A DNA stretch of 64,000 nucleotides from an uncultured Methanomassiliicoccaceae archaeon (lineage in GTDB: Archaea > Thermoplasmatota > Thermoplasmata > Methanomassiliicoccales > Methanomethylophilaceae): contig CAJJJM010000004.1 of NCBI GenBank assembly GCA_905187815.1, positions 62,001-126,000 on the forward strand, read 5' to 3'. Positions within the stretch are counted from its first letter, which is position 1. Each line of letters opens with the position of its first letter. Of this stretch, positions 57,089-64,000 are shown piece by piece. The translations under genes and the position numbers were made by a program. The notes below the pieces were generated by a model that did not search any database, was not told the origin of the DNA, and saw only the letters and a list, made by a program, of their open reading frames with translations.

Positions 57089-57961
57089 ATGACCGAAGGG
57101 GTTCTGGGAATCATAGGGTGTCCGATGCTGGAGGACAACCTCATCTACTGCCTGAAGGACGATCCCGATGCCAAGGACATCGCCATCATCGACAACGAGA
57201 ACATAGGCCCGCTCCGCAGGAAGCTGGATGCCCGCGGCATACCCTACAGGATGGTGGGGATGGACGACGTCCTCGCCGGAAGGTACGTGCCGTCCGAGGG
57301 CAGGTTCAACATGCTGATCTACGAGTTCAGTCTGGGCAAGCACGCATACCCGGACCAGCTGAAGGAGTGCGTGGAGGATGTGACGGGGAAGCTCCAGCCC
57401 TACGTGGACGCCATCGCGTTCTACCTGGGCACCTGCGGGAACTACGAATGGGACATCCCGAAGTGGTGCGAGTCGAAGGGTTACAAGCCGTCGGCCATGT
57501 TCTGCGACGCCGATGGCAACCTGTGCCACGACTGCGTGGGCGTGGCCATCGCCGGCGGTCCGAGGTACCTGCAGATGGAGAAGAGGTATCCGGGATACCT
57601 GTTCATGTTCCCGTCGATGGTCAACAACTACGAGGAGTTCATGCTGGCCAACAACAGGGAGTCCGTGGAGGCCACCAGGAACCTGACCCCGGAGATGATG
57701 GAGATCCTAGGCATCGAGCCGGGCCAGGACGGTTACATGAGATGGCTCCTGAAGCTGGGCCACTACGAGCACATGCTGAAGCTGGACAACGGCATCGGCG
57801 TGGACGACGCGGATTTCGACGAGGGCCTCGAGAAGCTGAAGGCAAGGAACCATCTGGATGTGGTCGAGGCCGAGCCTGGATGGGCAAGCACCCAGCCGAC
57901 CGTGGATCTGTACAGAAAGTGCAAGAGGATGCTCGACGAGGCACACGGCGGGAAGGCCTGA
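57089..57961 (+). CDS. DUF1638 family protein
   Basis: The 290-residue protein is placed at ATG 57089, about 25 nt after the TATA-like GGATAAATACC. GIIGCPMLEDNLIYCL at the start, DAIAFYLGTCGNYEWDI near 110-127, CDADGNLCHDCVGVAIAGGPRYLQ near 140-163 and YPGYLFMFPSMVNNYEEFM near 168 fit DUF1638. Conserved Cys residues suggest metal or corrinoid-linked chemistry. Such proteins are frequent near methyltransferase genes of methylotrophic anaerobes, but this one stands alone and its function is unknown. Confidence 0.75.
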   Translation: MTEGVLGIIGCPMLEDNLIYCLKDDPDAKDIAIIDNENIGPLRRKLDARGIPYRMVGMDDVLAGRYVPSEGRFNMLIYEFSLGKHAYPDQLKECVEDVTGKLQPYVDAIAFYLGTCGNYEWDIPKWCESKGYKPSAMFCDADGNLCHDCVGVAIAGGPRYLQMEKRYPGYLFMFPSMVNNYEEFMLANNRESVEATRNLTPEMMEILGIEPGQDGYMRWLLKLGHYEHMLKLDNGIGVDDADFDEGLEKLKARNHLDVVEAEPGWASTQPTVDLYRKCKRMLDEAHGGKA

Positions 57962-58038
57962 GGCCGTCCCTGCTTCTCTTTATTTCGGGCATCTGGCACA
58001 TCGGTGCCGACGCCGCGGATCCCGGAAGAATGAAGGAT

Positions 58039-58054
58039 GGGGGCTTCCGCCCCC
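58039..58054. terminator. Bidirectional terminator between DUF1638 and dapB
   Basis: GGGGGC at 58039-58044 pairs with GCCCCC at 58049-58054 around TTCC, followed by a T-rich stretch on the plus strand. The two genes converge here. Confidence 0.65.
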
Positions 58055-58070
58055 TTGATTTGTTTAGGGA

Positions 58071-58880
58071 TCATTCCATGACGTCGGCCATGGAGTAGAC
58101 CTTCCCCTTCTCCTGTTTGACGACCCAGCCGGCAGCCATGACGGCGCCGCCGACGAAGATCTCCCTGGAGTGGGCCTGGTGGCGGATCTCGATCCTCTCG
58201 GAGTTCCCGATGAACATGACGGTGTGGTCCCCGACGATGTCCCCGCCCCTGATGGCGTGGATGCCGATCTCCTTGCCGCGGGGGCAGACGCCCTGCCTCC
58301 CGTAGACGAAGTCCTTCCCGCCCATGGCCTCGCTGATGATCTCGGCGGCGGTCATGGCGGTTCCGCTGGGGGCGTCCTGCTTCTGGTTGTGGTGGGCCTC
58401 GATGATCTCCACGTCGTAGTCGTTCCCGAGGAGGAGCGCGGCCTGCCTGATCAGCTTGTTGAACACGGCGACGCCGATGGAGTAGTTGGTGGAGATCACG
58501 GCTGCGACGTTGTTCCTGGCGACGGCGTCGGCGATGCTCTGCTTGACCTCGTCGGACAGCCCGGTGGTGCCGATGATCAGGTTGACGCCTGCGTCGGCGG
58601 CGACGGGGGCGTTGACGGCGGTGGCCTTGGCGATGGTGAAGTCCAGGAGCACATCGGTCCTGGAGTCCTTCAGGACCTGTGCCAGGTCCTTGGAGTCGGA
58701 GACCGGGACGCCGATGGCGCCCGCGCCGACGATCTCCCCGATGTCCTTCCCGATGTTGACCAGGTCGAAGGCGGAGGACACGGTCATGCCCTCGGTGGCC
58801 AGGATGCGCTTCACGAGCATCTGGCCCATCCTTCCGCAGGCCCCTACGAGCCCCACCCTTGTGACGTTGCTGTCTGTCAT
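58071..58880 (-). CDS. dapB: 4-hydroxy-tetrahydrodipicolinate reductase
   Basis: DapB (269 residues) has the dinucleotide motif VGLVGACGRMGQMLV near residue 9 and the substrate signature EAHHNQKQDAPSGTAM near 160-175, including the catalytic His pair. It reduces the cyclised dipicolinate intermediate with NAD(P)H in lysine/diaminopimelate synthesis. Lysine is also the only precursor of pyrrolysine. No other dap gene is adjacent. Confidence 0.96.
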   Translation of the reverse strand: MTDSNVTRVGLVGACGRMGQMLVKRILATEGMTVSSAFDLVNIGKDIGEIVGAGAIGVPVSDSKDLAQVLKDSRTDVLLDFTIAKATAVNAPVAADAGVNLIIGTTGLSDEVKQSIADAVARNNVAAVISTNYSIGVAVFNKLIRQAALLLGNDYDVEIIEAHHNQKQDAPSGTAMTAAEIISEAMGGKDFVYGRQGVCPRGKEIGIHAIRGGDIVGDHTVMFIGNSERIEIRHQAHSREIFVGGAVMAAGWVVKQEKGKVYSMADVME

Positions 58881-58961
58881 GGTTATCTGAGGGACATGAT
58901 GATGGGGTCCCCTATTTATGTATCGGATTGGGGAAGGATGCGGGCGGCGCCCGCGGGGGCG

Positions 58962-59369
58962 TCACTCGTCCCACTCGGCGAAGAGCCTGGAGATGCCCTT
59001 CTTCGCGACGGACCAGCATGGGACGCCGCCGATGAGCACGGCGACCTTGATGGCCTCCAGGATCTCCTCCTTGGTGGCGCCGTAGTTCTTAGCGACCCTG
59101 GCCTGGGCGTAGACGCAGTCCTCGCACATCCTCACGCAGACGCATGACAGGGCCATGAGCCTCTTGGTCTTCCTGTCGATCGCCCCGTCCTCCACCATGA
59201 CTCTGTCCATGGTGTGGAGGGTGTCGATGAACGAGGGGTCCAACTCGTTGATAGCCTTCAGCGTGTCGGGGGCGTATCCGCCCATTCCCGAGCACATCTG
59301 TCCGAACTTGCTGTTGCCGCATGCGGGTTTTTCCTGAGACATGGGAGGTGCATCGCGTAGGTCGGACAT
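58962..59369 (-). CDS. Carboxymuconolactone decarboxylase-like (AhpD-fold) protein
   Basis: The 135-residue protein contains the CMD core: LDPSFIDTLHTMDRVMVEDGAID near residues 42-64, then ALSCVCVRMCEDCVYAQARVAKNYGAT near 73-99 and VLIGGVPCWSV near 112. A CxxC-type pair (CEDC) is present but the following His of AhpD peroxidases is replaced by Gln. ATG 59369 is chosen because GGAGG lies 9 nt before it; ATG 59342 is possible. The upstream gene's frame runs into it because of the repeat at 59440-59466. Confidence 0.85.
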   Translation of the reverse strand: MSDLRDAPPMSQEKPACGNSKFGQMCSGMGGYAPDTLKAINELDPSFIDTLHTMDRVMVEDGAIDRKTKRLMALSCVCVRMCEDCVYAQARVAKNYGATKEEILEAIKVAVLIGGVPCWSVAKKGISRLFAEWDE

Positions 59370-60276
59370 AACCGATGCCCTCCGACAGTCGGGATTTCAG
59401 TGCCGTGAACCGGGCACGGATTCGTTCGCGGTCGATTATGAACGAATACGAACGAATACGAACGAAAGCCGCTCGCGCCTCCGTGCCCGATCGGTACGGG
59501 GTCCTTCCGCCGAAGGCGTCGGACACGGTGTCCAGAAGCGCATCCAGGTTCTCCTCCGTGTTCGCTGCGAGAACCGGCGACGGCCTGTCGAACCAAACGT
59601 CGTCCTCGATGCCGCGGAACACCCCGCCGGCCGCCTTCACGCATGTGAGTGCGGCCGCATGGTCCCAGGGGGAGAGCCTTATCTCGAAGTACAGGTCCAC
59701 CGCCCCCTCGGCCAGCATGGACAGCTCGACCGCCGCGGTGCCGATCCTCCTGATGTCGTTGATCCTGGGGTACAGGGACTCGCTGACCTCGAAGACCCTG
59801 GGCGCCAGCTCCTTGCGGTAGCAGCACCACGCGGTGCTGAGGATGCAGTCCTCCAGCGGCCTGTCGGACACGTGAATCGGGATCCCGTCCCTCCACGCGC
59901 CCCTCCCGATCTCGGATGCGTACATCCTTCCGGTGAACGGGTTGTGGACCACGCCGATATACGGCTCCCCGTCCCTGAACAGGGCGACGGAGATCCCCAC
60001 CTCGGGAATCCCCCTGGAGAAGTTCATGGTCCCGTCGATGGGGTCCACTATCCAGGTGTACCCCTCCTCGAGGATCGGGGCGTCGTCCCCCTCCTCGCCG
60101 ACGAAGGACGACCCGGGGATGAGCGAGGTGAGTCTGGACCTGAGGAACCTCTCGTTCTCGATGTCCGCCGAGGTCACGATGTTCTCCCTGGAACCCTTGT
60201 CGGACACCTGGAAGCCATGCGCGGAGGATACCCTCCTCCCGGATTCGGACACTGTGTCGACGATACTCCCGAGCAT
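59089..60276 (-). CDS. Inositol-monophosphatase-family phosphatase with an aberrant extended C-terminus
   Basis: The frame from ATG 60276 (about 27 nt after a TATA-like stretch) gives 395 residues, but only the first 270 or so are the enzyme. Metal site motifs are VGEEGD near residue 59, WIVDPIDGTMNFSRGIP near 77 and SPWDHAAALTCVKAAGG near 206. Archaeal members also hydrolyse fructose 1,6-bisphosphate. After GTEARAAFVRIRS the natural stop is missing because of a 10-bp tandem repeat, and the frame continues across the next gene in a different register to 59089. Removing one repeat unit restores a TAA near 59440, giving about 280 residues. The tail has no family resemblance. Confidence 0.75.
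   Translation of the reverse strand: MLGSIVDTVSESGRRVSSAHGFQVSDKGSRENIVTSADIENERFLRSRLTSLIPGSSFVGEEGDDAPILEEGYTWIVDPIDGTMNFSRGIPEVGISVALFRDGEPYIGVVHNPFTGRMYASEIGRGAWRDGIPIHVSDRPLEDCILSTAWCCYRKELAPRVFEVSESLYPRINDIRRIGTAAVELSMLAEGAVDLYFEIRLSPWDHAAALTCVKAAGGVFRGIEDDVWFDRPSPVLAANTEENLDALLDTVSDAFGGRTPYRSGTEARAAFVRIRSYSFIIDRERIRARFTALKSRLSEGIGYVRPTRCTSHVSGKTRMRQQQVRTDVLGNGRIRPRHAEGYQRVGPLVHRHPPHHGQSHGGGRGDRQEDQEAHGPVMRLREDVRGLRLRPGQGR
59421..59466. repeat. Array of TTCGTTC/GAACGAA sites with 10-bp spacing
   Basis: One TTCGTTC at 59421-59427 is followed by three GAACGAA at 59440-59446, 59450-59456 and 59460-59466, so the last three form a 10-bp tandem repeat (GAACGAATAC). The block covers the end of the phosphatase coding part and lies 52-97 bp before the CMD-like start. 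Confidence 0.7.
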
Positions 60277-60329
60277 CGGGCCTCGCACCGGACGATATTC
60301 ATTTTATCTTTGCGGTAGATGGACAGTGC

Positions 60330-61721
60330 ATGGCAGCCACGATTTCCGACGAGCTAGCGGAGTCGCTCACGCTCCTGCAGAGGCGCATCGTCGACGGCGA
60401 GAAGCAGGTGCTCGTCATCTTCGAGGGGCGCAGCGGGAGGGTCATGGGACGCGTCATCAACGAGTTCATGAACCTGCTGGAGCCCCGCGGCATCACATAC
60501 ACGCACTTCGTCCCCGAGGCGATGGACAGCCCCAGGGACATGCTCAGATACATAGCCAGGGAGCCCGCCAAGGGGAAGATCTCCATATTCGACCGCTCCT
60601 GGTACTCGCGCATAGTCGCCCTCCTCAACGAGGGCCACGACCAGGACGACCTGGTGAGACTGGCCAGGAACCTGGAGCGCTACCTCACCAACAACGGCGT
60701 CATCGTGGTGAAGATGTTCCTCAACATAGACGACGAGGCGGTGGACGAGGTGGCCCAGAGCCTGGGGAAGAAGAGGCTCAAGTGCAACACGTTCCTGACG
60801 GACGACCACATCGACCCCAAGAAGTGGAGGGACAAGCTGGTCATGCCCATGATCTCCGCCACCAACACCCCCCACTCCCCGTGGGACATCATCGAGGTCC
60901 GCGACCTGGACATGTGCATGGCGATGGTCGTCCACACATTCATGGAGAGGGTGACGCACCGCATCGAGCACCCCTACGTGCCGGAGCACAAGGAGATAGA
61001 CACCAGGTTCCCCAACCCGAGGGAGGAGGCCGACCTCACCAGGGAGGCCAAGAGCTACAAGTCGGAGCTCCAGGAGCTCTCCAGCGACGTCGCCAGGCTC
61101 CAGCTGAAACTGGCCGAGAAGGGCAGGTCCATGGTCCTCGTGTTCGAGGGCTGGGACGCGGCCGGCAAGGGTGGTAGCATCAAGAGGCTGGTCCGCGCCC
61201 TCAACCCGAGGGGGTACTACGTGGTCCCGGTCGCCGCGCCTGTGGGAGAGGAGAGGGTGCACACGTACCTCTGGAGGTTCGCCGTGAACATGCCGAAGGC
61301 CGGGCACATCACGATCTTCGACCGCTCCTGGTACGGCAGGATGATGGTCGAGCCCATAGAGGGATTCTGCTCCGAGGAGGAGTACAACAGGTCCGCCGGC
61401 GAGATCCGCGTCTTCGAGAGGCTGATCTCTGAGCTCGGGGGCATCGTCATCAAGTTCTGGATGGAGATCAGCCCCGAGGAGCAGCTGGCCAGGTTCGAGG
61501 CGAGGCAGAACAACCCGGTGAAGAGCTGGAAGATCACCGACGAGGACTGGCGCAACCGCGAGAAGTGGCCGGTGTACGAGGAGTACGTCGACAGGATGAT
61601 CTCCGCCACCAACACCGAGTACGCCCCCTGGGTGGTCGTCGAGTCCGAGGACAAGAAGTACGCCCGCCTCAAGGTCCTCAGGACGGTCAAGGAGGCCCTG
61701 GAGAGGGAGCTCGAGGACTGA
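60330..61721 (+). CDS. ppk2: Tandem-domain polyphosphate kinase 2 / polyphosphate:AMP phosphotransferase
   Basis: The 463-residue protein consists of two PPK2 domains. The second (about 240-460) is complete: Walker A FEGWDAAGKGGSIKRL near 272, ITIFDRSWYGRMMVEP near 335 and lid residues RFEARQNNPVKSWK near 395. The first keeps ISIFDRSWYSRIV near 85 but its Walker A is degenerate (FEGRSGRVMGRV), so it is probably structural. This is class II PPK2, in which only the C-terminal half transfers phosphate from polyphosphate to AMP. A short spacing to the divergent phosphatase gene (53 bp) suggests shared promoter space. Confidence 0.93.
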   Translation: MAATISDELAESLTLLQRRIVDGEKQVLVIFEGRSGRVMGRVINEFMNLLEPRGITYTHFVPEAMDSPRDMLRYIAREPAKGKISIFDRSWYSRIVALLNEGHDQDDLVRLARNLERYLTNNGVIVVKMFLNIDDEAVDEVAQSLGKKRLKCNTFLTDDHIDPKKWRDKLVMPMISATNTPHSPWDIIEVRDLDMCMAMVVHTFMERVTHRIEHPYVPEHKEIDTRFPNPREEADLTREAKSYKSELQELSSDVARLQLKLAEKGRSMVLVFEGWDAAGKGGSIKRLVRALNPRGYYVVPVAAPVGEERVHTYLWRFAVNMPKAGHITIFDRSWYGRMMVEPIEGFCSEEEYNRSAGEIRVFERLISELGGIVIKFWMEISPEEQLARFEARQNNPVKSWKITDEDWRNREKWPVYEEYVDRMISATNTEYAPWVVVESEDKKYARLKVLRTVKEALERELED

Positions 61722-61782
61722 ACCGGAGGGGGTCGCCCCTCCGGACCATTTCGTCGATTGTCGGTAACGATATTCGACAATC

Positions 61783-61792
61783 TTTAAATAGC
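61783..61792 (+). promoter_or_regulatory. TATA box of the mevalonate operon
   Basis: CTTTAAATAG lies about 25 nt before ATG 61814, in the layout of a leaderless archaeal promoter. It follows the inverted repeat ATTGTCG-N10-CGACAAT (61756-61779). Confidence 0.55.
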
Positions 61793-61813
61793 CCGGCCAG
61801 GTTGTACGGGCCA

Positions 61814-62510
61814 ATGGTTGACGAGTTCAAGCAGAAGATCGCCGGGGAGATCGCCGTCTCCCCCGATCCCGGCAAGACCATCAGGAAATGGAGGGAGGAG
61901 TTCGGACTCTCCCAGCACCAGCTGGCTGACGCCCGCCATGGGCGTCTCCCACTCCGTCGTCAGCGACTACGAGTCCGGGAGGCGCAAGTCGCCCGGGGTC
62001 AACGTCGTGAAGAAGATGGTCGATGCATTCATAGAGCTCGACATGCAGAACGGCTCGCCCGTGATCTCCAGGTACAATCCGGACTTCAAGCTGGATTGCA
62101 TCATAGCCATGGACGAGTTCCCCGGGGGCGTGGATGTGGAGGCGTTCATCTCCGCGATCTCCGGGAAGAACCTGAACCCCGACAGGGTGCTCTCGAAGTC
62201 CATCTTCGGATACACGATCCTGGACTCCGTGAAGGCCATCCTGTCCCTGGGTTCGGATGATTATCTGAAGATCTACGGGTGGAACACCGAGAGGGCGCTC
62301 ATTTTCACGAACGTCCACTACGGCCGCTCACCCATGGTCGCCGTCCGGGCCCATCCGCTCACGCCCGGCATGGTGGTCTACGTTCAGCCGGAGAAGACCG
62401 ACCCGCTGGCAGTCAAGCTGGCGAGGCTGGAGGGCATCCCGCTGGTGACCACCGATCTGGACGTGGACGGGGTCGTGTCGAGGATGGACTCCCTCAAGGA
62501 GGGGATTTGA
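61814..62510 (+). pseudogene. Helix-turn-helix regulator before HMG-CoA synthase, frameshifted by a 4-bp duplication
   Basis: From ATG 61814 the frame reads MVDEFKQKIAGEIAVSPDPG and enters an HTH (IRKWREEFGLSQHQLADA), then loses register. The expected rest of the HTH, MGVSHSVVSDYESGRRKSPG, and the whole C-terminal domain to 62510 (ESIFGYTILDSV-like, YGWNTERALIFTNVHYGRSP, KLARLEGIPLVTTDLD) lie in the next frame. At the junction the DNA reads GACGCCCGCCATG: CGCC is present twice, and removing one copy joins the parts exactly as LADAMGVS. Related intact genes precede HMG-CoA synthase in many Euryarchaeota and are presumed regulators of isoprenoid synthesis. The gene is broken here unless the base calls are wrong. 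Confidence 0.75.
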
Positions 62511-63562
62511 TGGATGTAGGAATCGTAAGTTACGGAGGATACGTCCCCAGGTACAGGATCAAACCCGAGGAGATCGGGAGGATCTGGGGCGTGGATGGGA
62601 AATCTATGGGGAAGGGCCTGATGATCTATCAGAAGTCCGTACCCGCACCCGACGAGGATGTCGTCACGATCGCCACCGAGGCGGCCAGGTACATGATGGA
62701 CAGGGTCCCGGACGTGGACCCCGCTGACATCGGCGCCATATACGTCGGTTCCGAGTCCCATCCCTATGCAGTCAAACCGACTTCCACGATCGTCGCCGAG
62801 GCGATCGAGGCAACACCCGCCATGACCGCCGCGGACATGGAGTTCGCGTGCAAGGCGGGGACCGCCGGCATCCAGGCCTGCATGGGTCTGGTCGGGGCCG
62901 GGATGATCAGGTACGGGGTCGCCATCGGAGCGGACACCTCCCAGGGCGCGCCCGGGGACGCTCTCGAGTACTCCGCATCCGCCGGAGGCGCGGCCTACCT
63001 CATCGGTACCGAGAAGGTCATCGCCAAGATTAACAAGACGCTCAGCTTCACCACGGACACCCCCGACTTCTGGAGGAGGGAGGGGCAGCCCTACCCCAAG
63101 CACGGCGGCAGGTTCACCGGCGAGCCCGCCTACTTCAAGCACATAACGTCCGCCGCCAAGATGATGTTCGAGGCCATGGGCACCACGCCCGCCGACTACA
63201 AGTACGCGGTGTTCCACCAGCCCAACGGGAAGTTCCCGACCAGGGTGGCCAAGCAGCTCGGGTTCAGCGACGAGCAGATCCAGTACGGTCTCCTCACGCC
63301 GAACATCGGTAATACGTACAGTGGCGCCGTCCCGCTGGGTCTCGCCAACGTGCTGGACCACGCCGAGCCCGGCGACAGGATCTTCGTCACATCGTACGGG
63401 TCCGGAGCCGGCAGCGATGCGTTCGACATCACGGTCACCGACGAGATGGCCAACTACAGGAGGGACAACGCCCCGACCCTGGAGAAGGTCATGGCCGACC
63501 CGATCTACGTGGACTACGGGATCTATGCCAAGTTCAAGGGCAAGATCCTCATGCCGGAGTGA
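62510..63562 (+). CDS. Hydroxymethylglutaryl-CoA synthase
   Basis: The 350-residue protein starts at ATG 62510, sharing a base with the regulator's stop, after AAGGAGG. The archaeal HMG-CoA synthase motifs are present: VGIVSYGGYVPRYRI at the start, the nucleophile Cys in ADMEFACKAGTAGIQACMG near 105-123, the His in YAVFHQPNGKFP near 236 and the late NIGNTYSGAVPLGLANVLD near 268. It condenses acetyl-CoA and acetoacetyl-CoA, the committed step to mevalonate and archaeal lipids. Thiolase follows 4 nt later. Confidence 0.96.
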   Translation: MDVGIVSYGGYVPRYRIKPEEIGRIWGVDGKSMGKGLMIYQKSVPAPDEDVVTIATEAARYMMDRVPDVDPADIGAIYVGSESHPYAVKPTSTIVAEAIEATPAMTAADMEFACKAGTAGIQACMGLVGAGMIRYGVAIGADTSQGAPGDALEYSASAGGAAYLIGTEKVIAKINKTLSFTTDTPDFWRREGQPYPKHGGRFTGEPAYFKHITSAAKMMFEAMGTTPADYKYAVFHQPNGKFPTRVAKQLGFSDEQIQYGLLTPNIGNTYSGAVPLGLANVLDHAEPGDRIFVTSYGSGAGSDAFDITVTDEMANYRRDNAPTLEKVMADPIYVDYGIYAKFKGKILMPE

Positions 63563-63566
63563 TAAC

Positions 63567-64000
63567 ATGAGGGATGTAGCAATCATAGGAGCCGGAGTCA
63601 CCAAGTTCGGTGAACTCTGGGACAAATCGTTCAGGGCCCTCGGAATCGAGGCAGGAATCAAAGCGATGGGTGACGCCAACCTCTCCGGGAGCGAGATCGA
63701 CGGCATATTCATCGGGAACATGGCCGGAGGCCAGTTCATCAAGCAGAAGCACATCGACGCGCTGATCGCCGACTACTCCGGAATGGCGACTAACCACATC
63801 CCCGCCACCAGGGTGGAGGCGGGAGGCGCCTCCGGAGGAGTCGCCTTCAGGCAGGCCGTCATGGCGGTCGCATCCGGAATGCATGACGTGGTCCTCGTCG
63901 GAGGGGCCGAGAAGATGACAGACATGGACGACGTGTCCATCAACAGCGTCCTCGACGCCACGGCCGACGCCGAGTGGGAGGCCGGAATGGGAGTCACCTT
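63567..64000 (+). CDS. Thiolase (acetyl-CoA acetyltransferase), N-terminal part
   Basis: The frame begins MRDVAIIGAGVTKFGELWDK at 63567 and runs off the window after about 145 residues. EAGGASGGVAFRQAVMAVAS near residue 75 shows the archaeal-type variant in which the nucleophilic Cys environment differs from bacterial thiolases: the segment reads GGASGG and has no Cys there, and VLVGGAEKMTD follows. In archaea this protein forms a complex with HMG-CoA synthase and a DUF35 zinc-ribbon protein, the expected next gene. Confidence 0.93.
   Translation, partial: MRDVAIIGAGVTKFGELWDKSFRALGIEAGIKAMGDANLSGSEIDGIFIGNMAGGQFIKQKHIDALIADYSGMATNHIPATRVEAGGASGGVAFRQAVMAVASGMHDVVLVGGAEKMTDMDDVSINSVLDATADAEWEAGMGVT

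Noticed and set aside
60354..61814. 486-codon minus-strand open frame opposite ppk2
   Set aside because: Antisense shadow; the sense gene has intact PPK2 motifs.
1..64000. CRISPR arrays, insertion sequences, prophage or integrase genes
   Set aside because: No regularly spaced repeats with unique spacers and no transposase, integrase or phage structural genes were recognised.

Overview
The window is about 60% GC, densely coded, and comes from a methanogenic archaeon. The best placement is the order Methanomassiliicoccales, probably the host-associated Methanomethylophilaceae side. The evidence is a complete mcrBDGA operon with mcrC located elsewhere, a run of methanogenesis-marker genes, a monomethylamine methyltransferase interrupted by an in-frame UAG, and a pylTSBCD set. 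The PylS lacks the N-terminal tRNA-binding domain, and the tRNA-Pyl has no base at position 8 and a bulged A in the anticodon stem. Promoters are archaeal: AT-rich TATA boxes about 25 nt before many start codons, with a mix of leaderless starts and Shine-Dalgarno-led internal genes.

Layout. 1-8.5 kb: the end of a DHH-family gene, a small ferredoxin, an iron/metallophore locus (a YbtPQ/IrtAB-like ABC pair with DtxR-like boxes, a 29-residue membrane peptide, a FecBCD/BtuFCD-type importer) and a DUF169 protein. 8.5-13.3 kb: mcrB-D-G-A plus a DUF2098 gene, closed by a hairpin/T-run terminator. 13.3-16.6 kb: minus-strand cytidylate-kinase-like, membrane and methanogen-specific regulatory-looking genes. 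16.7-24.5 kb: an MCR activation/maturation operon (atwA, mcrC, marker proteins 3, 6, 5, 15, 17, 7) plus a DUF123 gene. 24.5-30.3 kb: a giant double-domain GlcD-like flavoprotein, a HAD phosphatase, the YcaO marker-1 protein (McrA thioglycine), RNase P RNA and a decayed PAPS-reductase-like gene. 30.4-34.7 kb: small membrane, YbjQ, CDGSH, SPFH/NfeD and MFS genes.

34.7-43.1 kb is the methylamine island: amt-glnK-mtmC-mtmB (UAG), then pylT-pylS-pylB-pylC-pylD and a second small ferredoxin. A 16-bp palindrome (TTAGACA-N2-TGTCTAA) occurs before amt and before pylT, suggesting shared control of monomethylamine use and of the pyrrolysine needed to read mtmB. 43.2-56.3 kb is accessory: ABC-F, HipA-like, YigZ, PutP, a heterodimeric ABC exporter with its own regulator, a Fic protein, a second paralogous regulator, and a divergent pair of small winged-helix paralogs. 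The two paralogous regulators have operators of identical geometry at identical distance from their starts. 56.4-64 kb: a PAP2 phosphatase, DUF1638, dapB, a carboxymuconolactone-decarboxylase-like gene, inositol monophosphatase, a tandem PPK2, and the start of the mevalonate operon (regulator, HMG-CoA synthase, thiolase).

Three genes show reading-frame damage traceable to specific bases: a 1-nt loss in the PAPS-reductase-like remnant, a 4-bp tandem duplication in the regulator before HMG-CoA synthase, and a 10-bp tandem repeat that removes the natural stop of the inositol monophosphatase. No insertion sequence, prophage, CRISPR array or rRNA gene was seen.
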